Assembly (NCBI GenBank): GCA_020446945.1
Contig: JAGRDS010000001.1
Location: forward strand, 37,138 to 101,137
Direction: 5' to 3'
From: Parvularculaceae bacterium
GTDB taxonomy: Bacteria > Pseudomonadota > Alphaproteobacteria > Caulobacterales > Parvularculaceae
Length of the DNA: 64,000 nt
Within the stretch, counting starts at the first letter, position 1; every line of letters begins with the position of its first letter. The notes below the pieces were generated by a model. That model was not told where the DNA came from and ran no database searches. It worked only from the letters and a program-made list of their open reading frames with translations. Both the position numbers and the translations under genes were made by a program. Of the stretch, positions 8,277 to 17,419 are shown piece after piece.

Positions 8277-9429
8277 CGCCGCGCGTGGCCGCGTAATTAT
8301 AAATTCGCGGGCGTTCGTATGGGCGCAGCCTTGAGCGCACCCAGACATCTATCGAGCGCGCAACCGATTCCGAAGGCGCAGCGCCCGAACGGAGCGTGAT
8401 AACGGCGACGAGGCGCTCGCCGCCCGTTGAATCAAGCGAAACTGAAACATCGCATTCAGCGACATCGGGATGCTCGCGAATGCGCTGGGCGATCCGGTCG
8501 GGAAAAACATTTATGGCGCCGATCTGCACCGCGCCGTCGCGCCGTCCTCCCAGCCTGAACCTTCGTTCCCCCTCCCAGGCGAAAATATCCATTGCAATCA
8601 CGTCGACCAATTCGCCGGACGGGGTTTCGCGCCGCAAACCGTCGCCTTTGCGCGCCCATTGATCGAAAAGGGCGAAAGGATCGCTCGGCGAATCCCGCCA
8701 CCCGATCAGCCCGTGTTCCGTTGTTCCATAGATTTCGCGTTGCGCGCCAAAGCCGGCCTTTCGGATCATGGCGGCAAGCTCTACCGTCATCGGCTCTCCG
8801 AAGGCGACCGCCATCGCATTATCCGGGGCGCGAACGCCTTGCGCCAAAATATAGCGCCACAGGCTCGGCGTTGCGATGAGCGCGTCTCCAAACACGAGCG
8901 ACGCATTCAATTCGTCGGGCGTCATGCGGCGCGCATCGACCGCCGGCGCAAGTAATAGATTTGGCGCCAGCACGCCGAGAACGAAACCAATCATGCTGTG
9001 CGGGGCGACGAGCGACAGAACACGCCGGCGTCCATACAAAAGGTTCGCGGCCGACGCTGCGTCGGCGTAGATCGCATCCGCCGCATGGGTGAACGGCCTG
9101 CGCTCATCCGAGGCGGCTGCAAAAGAGAATTCGGTGAGCCGGTCTTCTACCGCCTCAGCGAGGACTTTCACCCAGTCGCCGAAATGTTCAGCCTTCAAAT
9201 CTTTCGGAACAGCGTCAAGACGTCCGAAAAATGCGAACAATCGGTGAAGGCAGGCCGCCGCTTCTTTTGACGACAGCCCGGCCCCCTCTCCGCCGAGGCG
9301 TGTCGAAGCCGACCAGCCTGACGATGTCAGCGTATCGACATGCCTGGAAAAGCGCGCGCCCAGCTCGTCGACGGTGAGCGCCGCCGCGATTGCGGCGAGC
9401 TGGTCTTCGGAAAATGTAAAGCCCTTCAC
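8269..9429 (-). CDS. short ANL-superfamily adenylate-forming enzyme (4-coumarate-CoA ligase-like)
   Basis: A 386-residue member of the acyl/aryl-CoA ligase (ANL) superfamily, shorter than the usual near-500. The A5-type motif YGTTEHG (about 240-246), a degenerate A8 region (FRLGGRRDGAVQIGAINVFPDRI, written here only for orientation as RLGGRRDGAVQIG) and a C-terminal subdomain are visible. The Ser/Thr/Gly-rich A3 phosphate loop is not recognisable, and the A10 catalytic lysine region is cut short (ends RGEK). It starts with GTG overlapping the pabC stop (GTGA), so it is translationally coupled to the p-aminobenzoate genes. That suggests an aromatic substrate, possibly p-aminobenzoate, but this is inference; activity itself is uncertain. 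Confidence 0.72.
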   Translation of the reverse strand: MKGFTFSEDQLAAIAAALTVDELGARFSRHVDTLTSSGWSASTRLGGEGAGLSSKEAAACLHRLFAFFGRLDAVPKDLKAEHFGDWVKVLAEAVEDRLTEFSFAAASDERRPFTHAADAIYADAASAANLLYGRRRVLSLVAPHSMIGFVLGVLAPNLLLAPAVDARRMTPDELNASLVFGDALIATPSLWRYILAQGVRAPDNAMAVAFGEPMTVELAAMIRKAGFGAQREIYGTTEHGLIGWRDSPSDPFALFDQWARKGDGLRRETPSGELVDVIAMDIFAWEGERRFRLGGRRDGAVQIGAINVFPDRIAQRIREHPDVAECDVSVSLDSTGGERLVAVITLRSGAAPSESVARSIDVWVRSRLRPYERPRIYNYAATRGEK

Positions 9430-10286
9430 GCAGCCCCCTCCGGCGCGGCGGCCGAAAACTCGCTCGCCAGGCGATCTTCGTAGGCCTTCATCAGTTTATC
9501 CGCCAATTTCGATTCCGCAGCGACGTCGGCGCCATCAAAAACGCTTCGCACCGCACCGGCAATGGAGTTTGTCGCCAGCAACGCCGCGCCGGAGAGATCT
9601 TCCGGCGCGATCTGCGTTTCACGGGGACTGAGCCCGAGCCGCACGGCTTCTTCAAGCAGAACGCCCCTGACGACGCCGGGCAAAGCGCCCTCGCTTTCAG
9701 CGGGTGTTTCAATTCGCCCCTCCCGAATGACGAAAATATTCGCCGCGCTCAAACAGGCGACGCGGCTGAACTCATTCAACATCACCGCCTCATGTGCGCC
9801 GGCGGCCGCAGCTTCGGCGCGCGCCAGCATGTTTTCCGCATACGCGCCCGCGCATTTAAACGCATTCGTGGCGGCGCCCGTCCATCTGCGCCGTGTTGAA
9901 ACGATGAGCCGCATCGGCCGTTCCGCTGGCGCGGCGCTCGGCGCGATTGAAACGACAATCTGCGCCTTCGCCGCCGGGGACGGCGCAAGGCCGCGCGCCC
10001 CGCCGACACGGCTCAGCGTTATGCGGCACGCGGCGCGCCCTGCAATTTCATTTTTCCGCGCAACCTCCGCGACGGCGGCCTTGAGCGTTAGAAGCTCGAT
10101 CTCGGCGTTGATATCCAGGATCCGGGCGGCGCGCCGAAGCCGTGCGAGATGGCGGCCGAGAAAAGCCGCGCGCCCGCTTTCCACAAGAATTGTCTCAAAT
10201 GCGGCGTCGCCGATGAGCCAGCCGCGATCGCTTGTTGCAATCGCACTGTCGGCTTCGACAAATTCGCTGTCCCGCCAAACAATCAC
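9426..10286 (-). CDS. pabC: class IV aminotransferase-fold enzyme, probable aminodeoxychorismate lyase
   Basis: PLP enzyme that would split 4-amino-4-deoxychorismate into p-aminobenzoate and pyruvate. The 286-residue protein has the class IV layout: N-terminal segment WRDSEFVEADSAIATSDRG, a family Arg/Lys region near residue 150 (NAFKCAGAYAENMLA, where Lys is the expected Schiff-base residue) and EFSRVACLSAANIFVI further on. It starts with GTG overlapping the pabA stop and ends overlapping the ANL gene. Class IV proteins also include branched-chain and D-amino-acid aminotransferases; the pabB-pabA context decides the call. Confidence 0.82.
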   Translation of the reverse strand: MIVWRDSEFVEADSAIATSDRGWLIGDAAFETILVESGRAAFLGRHLARLRRAARILDINAEIELLTLKAAVAEVARKNEIAGRAACRITLSRVGGARGLAPSPAAKAQIVVSIAPSAAPAERPMRLIVSTRRRWTGAATNAFKCAGAYAENMLARAEAAAAGAHEAVMLNEFSRVACLSAANIFVIREGRIETPAESEGALPGVVRGVLLEEAVRLGLSPRETQIAPEDLSGAALLATNSIAGAVRSVFDGADVAAESKLADKLMKAYEDRLASEFSAAAPEGAA

Positions 10287-10864
10287 GCCGCCGCCTGCTT
10301 CTTTATCTCGCGAAGAAAATTACCGATCAATTTCCGCCCTTCCGGCGTTAACAGCGATTCCGGGTGAAACTGAACGCCGTTCCACGGCGCCGTGCGGTGT
10401 CGAACCGCCATAATCTCGCCGGACGCACTGCGGGCGCTGACGTCGAGCGGCCCGTCCTCTGCGAGTTCGCCGACCAGCGAATGATATCGCCCCGCCCGCA
10501 AAGGAGACTCGATTCCGGCGAATATTCCGCGCCCGTCATGATGAATGTCGCTCGCTTCGCCATGGAGAGGCTCGACCGAGCGGACCGTCCGCCCGCCGAA
10601 AGCTTCAATCAGGCACTGATGACCAAGGCAGACGCCAAGCAGCGGCACTTCGCGCGGAAGGCGGCGAACCAGTTCAAGAGAAACTCCCGCCTGCACCGGC
10701 GCTTTAGGGCCGGGAGAGATTATGACGGCGGCGGGTTCGAGGCGCAGGATTTCATCCGCCGACGCCGTATCGTTGCGCACGACCAGGGTCTGGAATGACG
10801 CCTCGCGCACATAGCGCGCAAGGTTGTGAACGAAAGAATCGTAGTTATCGACAATCAAAATCAT
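10283..10864 (-). CDS. pabA: glutamine amidotransferase subunit of aminodeoxychorismate synthase
   Basis: Releases ammonia from glutamine and passes it to PabB. The 193-residue class I amidotransferase starts with the canonical MILIVDNYDSFVHNL. It has the nucleophile elbow GVCLGHQ (Cys near residue 79) and the His-Glu pair in VQFHPES (near 170), so the catalytic triad is complete. Its ATG overlaps the pabB stop codon. TrpG is nearly identical in sequence and may be interchangeable; no trpE/trpD/trpC lies nearby, and the adjacent pabB and pabC favour PabA. Confidence 0.88.
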   Translation of the reverse strand: MILIVDNYDSFVHNLARYVREASFQTLVVRNDTASADEILRLEPAAVIISPGPKAPVQAGVSLELVRRLPREVPLLGVCLGHQCLIEAFGGRTVRSVEPLHGEASDIHHDGRGIFAGIESPLRAGRYHSLVGELAEDGPLDVSARSASGEIMAVRHRTAPWNGVQFHPESLLTPEGRKLIGNFLREIKKQAAA

Positions 10865-12243
10865 GCGATCGCCATGTCACCCGTTCCTGTCGCGGCCAGC
10901 CAGCCGCGCGCCTTCGTCAGCGTTTCCTGATATTCCTTTTCCGGATCGCTGCGCAGCGTCACGCCGCCGCCTACAGGTATGACGATAGTGTTTTCCTGCA
11001 CAACGGCGATTCGGATCGCGACCGAGAAATCGGCGCCGCCGCGATCGTCGATATAACCGATCGCGCCGCAATAGGGTCCGCGCCCGGCGCCCTCCAGCTC
11101 CGCAATCGCCTTCATCGCCTGCACTTTTGGCGCGCCGGTGATCGATCCGCACGGGAACAACGCCTCAAGCGCATCGATAGCGCCGTTTTCAGGGCGCAGA
11201 ACGCCGCTGATTCTGGAAACGAGATGGTGCACGCCTTCATGGCTGACGGGCTCGCAAATGGACGTTTCCTCGATACTGCAATCGGCGCAGATTCGCGAAA
11301 GATCGTTCCGCGTCAGGTCGGCGATCATTATATTTTCTGCGCGATCCTTCGGATCGTTGATGAGTTCTTCGAGGAGGCGGCGATCCGTGTCCTGCGTATC
11401 GCCGCGCGGGCGCGTGCCTTTTATCGGTTCGGCGGCGATCGCGCGGCGCTCCCCTTCTGTTGTTCGCACCGAGAAGAAACGTTCCGGGGACAGAGACAGA
11501 ATTTGTCCCGTTCCCAGTTGCACAAATGCGCCGTATTCCGCGCTGCTCAATCGCGATGCGGCGATGAAAAGGTCGAAAGCGTTGAACGGCGCGCACGCGA
11601 TGCTTTCGATCCGGTGCGATAGATTCGCCTGAAAAAATTCGCCGCCGCGAATGCGTTCAATCGCCTCTGCAACTGCGCGTCGATACCGATCGCGCGGCGT
11701 CGATGCGTGCGGCGCGCCGAAGGCAAAAGGCGCGGGCGCCCGCTCCGGGGCGCAGCGCCCCAGCGCCTCTTCCAGCCGGTCGGCCGCGCGCCGCGACCGG
11801 TAGGCGATATACGCGCGCCGGCATGAATGGTCGAACAGCGCGCAGGCGTCGTAAACGCCGAGCGAAAAATCGGGAAGGTCATAGGGCGATGCCGGAAGTT
11901 CGACGCAAGGCTCCGCCAGCACGGCGCACTCATATCCGACATAACCGACCAATCCGGTCGCGAAAGGCGCATTTACGGCGCCGTTCTCGCTCCTGCGCCG
12001 TTCCTTGTGCAGCGCGCGGGCCGCCTCAAACGGCGAAACGCCGCTTGAGGCGCCTCCGACGCGCGTGGAACCGTTTCGATATTCGATAACCGTTTCAGGA
12101 AATGCGGCGATAAACGACCAGCCGGGCGCCGCGGCGCGCGCGCCGGGGTGGAGCAACACGGCGTTCTTTCGCCCTGCGATCGGCGCGAAAGCATCCGCGG
12201 GAGACCGCCAATCGATTTCGCGCGCTCCATTCAATTGCGTCAC
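10861..12243 (-). CDS. pabB: aminodeoxychorismate synthase component I
   Basis: Chorismate-using synthase subunit that makes 4-amino-4-deoxychorismate for folate synthesis. The 460-residue protein has the chorismate-binding domain in its second half, with the diagnostic PIKGT motif (the lysine nucleophile of PabB; TrpE has Ala there), followed by DLTRNDL and the C-terminal CGSITGAPK and GAIGYI motifs. The N-terminal half is the divergent subdomain. GTG 12243 is the most upstream start in frame; no strong ribosome site is visible. It is first in the four-gene pab operon and divergent from the AI-2E family gene. Confidence 0.92.
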   Translation of the reverse strand: MTQLNGAREIDWRSPADAFAPIAGRKNAVLLHPGARAAAPGWSFIAAFPETVIEYRNGSTRVGGASSGVSPFEAARALHKERRRSENGAVNAPFATGLVGYVGYECAVLAEPCVELPASPYDLPDFSLGVYDACALFDHSCRRAYIAYRSRRAADRLEEALGRCAPERAPAPFAFGAPHASTPRDRYRRAVAEAIERIRGGEFFQANLSHRIESIACAPFNAFDLFIAASRLSSAEYGAFVQLGTGQILSLSPERFFSVRTTEGERRAIAAEPIKGTRPRGDTQDTDRRLLEELINDPKDRAENIMIADLTRNDLSRICADCSIEETSICEPVSHEGVHHLVSRISGVLRPENGAIDALEALFPCGSITGAPKVQAMKAIAELEGAGRGPYCGAIGYIDDRGGADFSVAIRIAVVQENTIVIPVGGGVTLRSDPEKEYQETLTKARGWLAATGTGDMAIA

Positions 12244-12314
12244 CTATCGCGTTCTGGCTTGCGCGTCCAAATCAGCCTAGTCGGGGCCGACAAACGCCAG
12301 CGGGAAATCCAGAT

Positions 12315-13472
12315 ATGAGCGAGGCCGATCAGTTGCAAGCGCGCCACGGGGCTACGGCGGACTCGCCGGTCCGCCTTCAAAGCACGGCGCAGGTGTTTTT
12401 CGCCCTCGCCCTGGCGACGCTGATCGCCGCCATCGCCTATTTCGGAAGGTCCATTTTCATCCCGGTCGTCGTCGCCGGTTTTTTGAGTTTCCTGATGTTC
12501 ACGCTAAAGGAGACGATCAGGAAGGGACCGCTTATCGGCCGGTTCCTGCCGAATTCCTTTTGCTATATGCTCGCTTTCGCCCTCATCATCTCGATATTTC
12601 TGCTCTTTATCGAAATTATCCGTGAAAACGTCGAAGCGTTGATCAGAACGGCGCCGCTCTACGAAGAACGGCTACGCAAATTCACGCAGGACGGCATTCA
12701 TTTTCTCGATCAGGCGGGCATCCTGCCGAAAGACGTCATTGGCGGCGTCGACCAGCTGCGGTCTGCGGCGCTCTCGATGATTAATCCGGTTCTGTCTGAA
12801 ATCGGCTCCGCCGTTCGCTCGCTGACCGCCAATTCGGTTACGATTTTTCTCTATACGGTGTTCATGCTGCTTGAGCGCGGGCGCATTTTCAAAAAAATAA
12901 ACCTTTTAAGCGTCGATGATGGAAGCCGCGCGGCCGTGAACGAAACCATTGGCGATATCGCCACACTCGTTCGGCAATACATCACGGTCAAGACGGTCAC
13001 CAACCTTATCACCGCGGCGATCAGCTTCGCGATCATGCACTTCGTCGGCATCGATTTCGCCGGCTTCTGGGCGTTGTTGATCTTTGCACTGAATTTTATT
13101 CCGATTGTCGGCGCCGTAAGTGCGATTTCTCTTCCCGTGATCCTCGCGCTCGTCCAGCCGGAGGGCGGCGGCGTTCAAACCGCCGCGCTCGCGCTCGCTC
13201 TCCTTGTCGGCGCGGAACAGACGATGAGCTCGGGTATCGAGCCGCGCCTGATCGGGAAAAGCCTCAATCTTAGCCCGCTTGTCATCCTGCTTTCCCTCGC
13301 CGTCTGGGGGACGCTTTGGGGATTTGCGGGGATGCTGCTCGCCGTACCGATCACCGTGACGATCATGATCATCCTGACGCAATTCGCCTCGACGCGGCCG
13401 ATTGCAATCCTGCTGTCCGACAGCGGCGAGATCGCGCCATTGCGTCATGCGCCGATCGGCGCGTCCGGCTAA
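12315..13472 (+). CDS. AI-2E family (PerM-like) membrane transporter
   Basis: Inner-membrane protein of 385 residues in the PerM/AI-2E exporter family. Paired helices near the N-terminus (about 25-90), a soluble amphipathic region (about 95-170), and a C-terminal helix bundle with the family signature FWALLIFALNFIPIVGAVSA and later GIEPRLIGKSLNLSPLVILL are visible. Substrates vary widely in this family and cannot be read from sequence. It is divergent from pabB with a 71 bp gap, and its 3' end meets oxyR head-on with a 4 bp overlap. Confidence 0.88.
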   Translation: MSEADQLQARHGATADSPVRLQSTAQVFFALALATLIAAIAYFGRSIFIPVVVAGFLSFLMFTLKETIRKGPLIGRFLPNSFCYMLAFALIISIFLLFIEIIRENVEALIRTAPLYEERLRKFTQDGIHFLDQAGILPKDVIGGVDQLRSAALSMINPVLSEIGSAVRSLTANSVTIFLYTVFMLLERGRIFKKINLLSVDDGSRAAVNETIGDIATLVRQYITVKTVTNLITAAISFAIMHFVGIDFAGFWALLIFALNFIPIVGAVSAISLPVILALVQPEGGGVQTAALALALLVGAEQTMSSGIEPRLIGKSLNLSPLVILLSLAVWGTLWGFAGMLLAVPITVTIMIILTQFASTRPIAILLSDSGEIAPLRHAPIGASG

Positions 13473-14395
13473 CGCGCCGCCGCTTTTTTCGATGCGGCGT
13501 TCATGGATTGCGTGAAGTGATCGGCGAGCAGTTCACAGTCCTCGCGCCGTCCCGAGCCCTTGCGCCAGGCGAGACCGATTATCCGCGCCGGCGCCGGGTC
13601 CGCCAAAGGTGACACGATCAATCCGTTATTCGCCGCCAACCCGGCATCGACGGCCATTTTCGGCAGCAAAGTCGCGCCGAGCCCGGCGCGCACCATCTGC
13701 GTCAGAGTGAAAAGGCTGGTCGCGCCGAACGCGCCCGAAACATCGTCTCGCCGCATCTTGCAGGCGTCAAGCGCATGATCTCTCATACAGTGGCCGTCTT
13801 CGAGCAGGAGGAGGCGCGATTCTTTTAAATCCGCAGACCGGAGCGGTTTGCCGGATGCGACCGGATCGCCCGCCGGCGCGGCGTAAAAGAACGGATCCTC
13901 TCCGATCTTTATCCACTCGATTCCCGGCAGATCGTACGGAAACGCCATCAAAGCGGCGTCAATTGATCCGTCCGCCAATCGTTCGGCGAGCGCCGCCGTC
14001 AAATCCTCGCGAAGAAACAGTTCAAGTTTCGGGAATTTCGACGCGAGCTTCTTCGTTGCAATCGGCAAAAGAAACGGCGCGATCGTCGGAATGACGCCGA
14101 GCGTGAACGGCCCTTCCAGCGGGCGTCGATCGGCGGCGGCGCGCGCCAGTTCCTCCGTTTCGGCCAGAATCTTCGTCGCGCGCTCGGCGACGTCCTTGCC
14201 CGCCGGCGTCAGCGAAAAATGACGGGTCGAACGATCGACAAGCTGGCTGTCGAGAATAGTCTCAAGCTCCTTGATCGCCGAGGAAAGCGTCGATTGCGAC
14301 ACGAGACAATCGCTGGCGGCACGCGAAAAAGACTCCCGGCGAACAAGCGCGAGAAAGAATTGGAGCTGGCGTATCGTCGGAAGGGGGGGTGTCAT
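13469..14395 (-). CDS. oxyR: OxyR, peroxide-sensing LysR-type regulator
   Basis: A 308-residue LysR regulator with an N-terminal winged helix-turn-helix (residues 8-65). The redox pair is present: LLLLEDGHCMRDHALDAC places Cys203 and Cys212 nine apart, as Cys199 and Cys208 in the E. coli protein, and the surrounding residues match that motif closely. Oxidation of this pair by peroxide converts OxyR to its activating form. The gene is divergent from ahpC with an OxyR-type operator in the 138 bp gap, so autoregulation plus ahpC activation is likely. Confidence 0.93.
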   Translation of the reverse strand: MTPPLPTIRQLQFFLALVRRESFSRAASDCLVSQSTLSSAIKELETILDSQLVDRSTRHFSLTPAGKDVAERATKILAETEELARAAADRRPLEGPFTLGVIPTIAPFLLPIATKKLASKFPKLELFLREDLTAALAERLADGSIDAALMAFPYDLPGIEWIKIGEDPFFYAAPAGDPVASGKPLRSADLKESRLLLLEDGHCMRDHALDACKMRRDDVSGAFGATSLFTLTQMVRAGLGATLLPKMAVDAGLAANNGLIVSPLADPAPARIIGLAWRKGSGRREDCELLADHFTQSMNAASKKAAAR

Positions 14396-14424
14396 TTTTT
14401 TAATCGAGAAAATAGATCGTCATC

Positions 14425-14439
14425 TTAGATATTATCTAT
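14425..14439. promoter_or_regulatory. OxyR-type operator between oxyR and ahpC
   Basis: TTAGATATTATCTAT matches the OxyR half-operator ATAG-N-T-N3-A-N-CTAT at all defined positions but the first. A further ATAGAT half-element lies at 14412. Position is central in the divergent promoter, about 95 bp upstream of ahpC and 30 bp upstream of oxyR. Confidence 0.65.
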
Positions 14440-14533
14440 TTGATAAATTCTCAAGCCCGCCCTATCTACCGGTCTCAAGTCGCGGCCGCCAAGGGCGCGG
14501 CGATCGAATTCGCACCAGAAACAGGAGAAATTC

Positions 14534-15079
14534 ATGCTCGGAGTGGGCGATCGTCTTCCCGATTTCAAAGTCGTCGGCGTCAAGCCGAAATTCAACAGCC
14601 ACGAAGAAAACGGGGCGTCAGCCTTCGAAGACGTCACGCAGGACAGCTTTTCCGGCAAATGGAAAGTGATCTACTTTTATCCGAAAGACTTCACTTTCGT
14701 CTGCCCGACGGAAATCGCTGAATTCGGGCGCCTCGCCAAGGAATTCGAAGACCGCGACGCCGTTGTTCTCGGCGGCTCGTCGGACAACGAGTTTTGCAAA
14801 CTCGCCTGGCGGCGCGACCATCCGGACCTGAACGCCCACCCCGCATGGCAATTCGCCGATACGACGGGTTCCCTGATCGACGGTCTCGGCATCCGCTCGG
14901 AAGCGGGCGTTGCGCTGCGCGCCACCTTCATCGTCGATCCGCATAACGTCATTCAGCACGTTTACGTCAACAATCTGAATGTCGGCCGCAATCCGCAGGA
15001 TACTTTGCGCGTCCTCGACGCCTTGCAGACGGACGAGCTTTGCCCCTGCAACCGCCCGCTCGGCGGCGACACGCTTTAA
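14534..15079 (+). CDS. ahpC: AhpC-type 2-Cys peroxiredoxin
   Basis: Reduces hydrogen peroxide and organic peroxides in the cytoplasm. The 181-residue protein carries the peroxidatic cysteine in DFTFVCPTE (Cys57) and a C-terminal CPCNRP segment (Cys170, Cys172) holding the likely resolving cysteine. This is the AhpC form paired with AhpD rather than the AhpF-linked enterobacterial form. A good ribosome site (AGGAG) precedes ATG 14534. It is followed by a hairpin with a T-run and then by ahpD, and is controlled by the divergent oxyR. Confidence 0.95.
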   Translation: MLGVGDRLPDFKVVGVKPKFNSHEENGASAFEDVTQDSFSGKWKVIYFYPKDFTFVCPTEIAEFGRLAKEFEDRDAVVLGGSSDNEFCKLAWRRDHPDLNAHPAWQFADTTGSLIDGLGIRSEAGVALRATFIVDPHNVIQHVYVNNLNVGRNPQDTLRVLDALQTDELCPCNRPLGGDTL

Positions 15080-15099
15080 AAGACGATTGAATTAACGGC

Positions 15100-15136
15100 A
15101 GGGCGCGCCTCGCCGAGCGCGGGACGCGCCCTTTTT
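15100..15136 (+). terminator. hairpin with T-run between ahpC and ahpD
   Basis: An 8-bp perfect stem (AGGGCGCG / CGCGCCCT) with a 17-nt loop, followed by TTTT. It lies 21 bp past the ahpC stop and would let ahpC be made in excess of ahpD by partial termination. Confidence 0.7.
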
Positions 15137-15171
15137 GCGCCCGAAAACACGAACGAGCACAGGAGAAAATC

Positions 15172-15696
15172 ATGAGCCTCGACACGCTGCGCGACGCCAT
15201 TCCCGATTTCGCCAAGGATATTCGGCTCAATCTGGGTACGCTCGCATCGGAATCGCTGCTGACGGATCAGCAAAAATACGGAACGTTTCTCGCTGCGGCC
15301 TATGGCGCGCGCAACCCGCGCGTCATTTCCGATATCGCTCAGTGGACGGAGGATAAACTGTCGCCGGAAGCGGTCAATGCGGCGAAGGCGGCGGCCGCCA
15401 TCATGGCGATGAACAATGTCTATTACCGCGCGACGCACCTTATGTCGTCGGATGAGTATCAAAAGATGCCGGCGCGCCTGCGCATGAATGTTATCGCCGC
15501 CCCAGGGGTCGAAAAGGCGGACTTCGAACTATGGGCGCTCGCCGTTTCGGCGATCAACGGTTGCGGAATGTGCCTCGACAGCCACGAAAAAGTCGTCCGC
15601 AAGGCGGGCCTTTCGGCGGACCAGGTGCAGGCCGCGCTGCGCATCGCATCCGCCGTCAGCGCAGCAGCCGCTGTCCTGGACGCGGAAGCCGCCTAA
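15172..15696 (+). CDS. ahpD: AhpD alkylhydroperoxidase / AhpC-reducing protein
   Basis: Carboxymuconolactone-decarboxylase-fold protein of 174 residues that regenerates AhpC and has weak peroxidase activity. The active site [11 protein letters not shown] gives Cys131, Cys134 and His138, and a Glu at 119 fits the proton-relay position known from M. tuberculosis AhpD. The middle His of the mycobacterial CSHC motif is Met here. A strong ribosome site (AGGAGA) precedes ATG 15172. Its stop overlaps the end of the converging TPR-sulfotransferase by 4 bp. Confidence 0.94.
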   Translation: MSLDTLRDAIPDFAKDIRLNLGTLASESLLTDQQKYGTFLAAAYGARNPRVISDIAQWTEDKLSPEAVNAAKAAAAIMAMNNVYYRATHLMSSDEYQKMPARLRMNVIAAPGVEKADFELWALAVSAINGCGMCLDSHEKVVRKAGLSADQVQAALRIASAVSAAAAVLDAEAA

Positions 15697-17204
15697 GACC
15701 CGATACCGGCTTTTTCGAGTTCTACGACAATCGGCGCAATATGCGCCGCGTAATTGCGCCGCCGGCCCGAGGAGTCCCGGTAAAGCGGGCGGCGCACCTG
15801 CCAGTAACTCGCCGTTTTCACTTTGTTCTCGACCTCGTGGAAGGACAGGCATTTCTCGCTCCAGGAAAGCCCGAGAAACGCCAGCAATCGCTCCATGCTC
15901 GCGCGCGGTTCAGCGACGAAGCGGTCGTAATCGAAATCGAAAATATCGCCGGCGAAAACGGATTTCCAATGCGTCATCATGCGCCGGTACTCGCCGAAAT
16001 AATGTCCCGCATCGCCGAGATCGCTCGCATAGCCGACGCGCTTTTGGTCTATATGCTGGAAATAAACCGAAAGGCATGTGTCGATCGGGTTGCGCACCGT
16101 GTGAACGATTTTCGCGTCAGGAAAGAGGCGTTTTATCAGTCCGATCCGAAGGAAATTATCTGGCCGCTTGTCTGTAACGACGGCGCCGTCGCGCCGCGCC
16201 TCGGGGAACATGCGGACGATATCGGAGCGATAGCGCGCGGCGAGCCGCATCGCGTTCTCATCGCTCAGCGTCCTGATCGATTGCGGATAAGGCGCAAGAT
16301 CGATATCGGCGATGCGGTTCAAAAGATCCAGCTCGCCGCCAGCGATAATATCCGGATGTGCGGCGAGCGCCTGCTCGACAAGCGTCGATCCCGATCGAAA
16401 CATGCCGCAGACAAAGACGAGACGCGGCGGTTGCGATTGCGGTTTCTCCTGCAAAACCCCGGCGCCGAACGCTTCGATCAGCGAGTCGACCGTCTGCGCG
16501 ATTGTGCGCCGGTCATAGGCCGGTCCGGCCTGGCGCACCTGTCTGTTGGCTGCGTGGAAGGCGCTCATGGCCTCGTCATAGGCGCCGAGCGCGTCGAATG
16601 AGCGGCCGAGCGCGTAATTGAGATTGGCCCGCGTTTCCGGATTGATCGCACCCTTGCCGGCGGCGGCCGTTTCCAGCCGGGCGAGCAGCCCCGATTGCAG
16701 CGATTGAGGCGGCGTCAGATGCGCAAGGCGCGCCAACGCCTCCAAACGCAGATCCTGATAGGGACCGGGCGAACCGTCATCGGACGGCATGATCTTCTCG
16801 TATTCCGCGATCGCCTCATCGCGCGCGCCGCGCTCTTCGAGCAGGTTGCCGAGATTGAGGATCGCCGGCGCGAACGCAGGATTGAGGCGGACGGCGCGGC
16901 GCAGTTCCTGCTCCGCCTCGTCCTCGCGCCGCAAATAGTCGGCGAGGATGACGGCCCGGTTGAGGTGCGCCTCTTCAGCGCCCGCGAGGCCGCGCTTTAT
17001 CGCCTCGCCATAAGCGCCGAGCGCCGCCTCATACTGCGCGCCGGCCCGCAATTGCAGGCCGAGATTGTACCAGAGATCGGGCTGGTCGGGATAATCGGCG
17101 AGAACCTGACGATAAAGCTGAACCGCCCGCCCCGGCTGGCCGGCGCGCGCGGCCGCGCCGGCTTGCTCCAAAATCCGGTTGGCCTGTTGCAGATCCATTT
17201 TCAC
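15693..17204 (-). CDS. TPR-repeat sulfotransferase
   Basis: A 503-residue fusion. The N-terminal half (about 5-240) is built of tetratricopeptide repeats (e.g. [20 protein letters not shown] and [20 protein letters not shown]). The C-terminal half is a PAPS-dependent sulfotransferase, with the 5'-phosphosulfate loop [10 protein letters not shown] (268-277) and the 3'-phosphate site [16 protein letters not shown] (367-382). No signal peptide is seen, so it acts in the cytoplasm. TPR arms in such enzymes usually hold a protein partner, so a protein or peptide acceptor is plausible. It is divergent from the TonB-dependent receptor gene; a TPR-2OG oxygenase lies on the other side of that gene. 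Confidence 0.9.
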   Translation of the reverse strand: MKMDLQQANRILEQAGAAARAGQPGRAVQLYRQVLADYPDQPDLWYNLGLQLRAGAQYEAALGAYGEAIKRGLAGAEEAHLNRAVILADYLRREDEAEQELRRAVRLNPAFAPAILNLGNLLEERGARDEAIAEYEKIMPSDDGSPGPYQDLRLEALARLAHLTPPQSLQSGLLARLETAAAGKGAINPETRANLNYALGRSFDALGAYDEAMSAFHAANRQVRQAGPAYDRRTIAQTVDSLIEAFGAGVLQEKPQSQPPRLVFVCGMFRSGSTLVEQALAAHPDIIAGGELDLLNRIADIDLAPYPQSIRTLSDENAMRLAARYRSDIVRMFPEARRDGAVVTDKRPDNFLRIGLIKRLFPDAKIVHTVRNPIDTCLSVYFQHIDQKRVGYASDLGDAGHYFGEYRRMMTHWKSVFAGDIFDFDYDRFVAEPRASMERLLAFLGLSWSEKCLSFHEVENKVKTASYWQVRRPLYRDSSGRRRNYAAHIAPIVVELEKAGIGS

Positions 17205-17419
17205 CGATCGGAGCGGTTTTCGCGCGCCATTTGCGGTTCATGCCGCATCGAAACACGGCGGGGCTCATTATTTATCTTATAATACAACACGTTAGAAGCA
17301 AGATCGCCGCAAATTCGCCGCCGGAGGCGCGCGATCGCCGCAACGGCGCCCCCTGCGCGGGATTTCGGCCTCAATTGTTGCGGCGCCGACACCGGATCCA
17401 ACCGCCTGACACGCTGATT

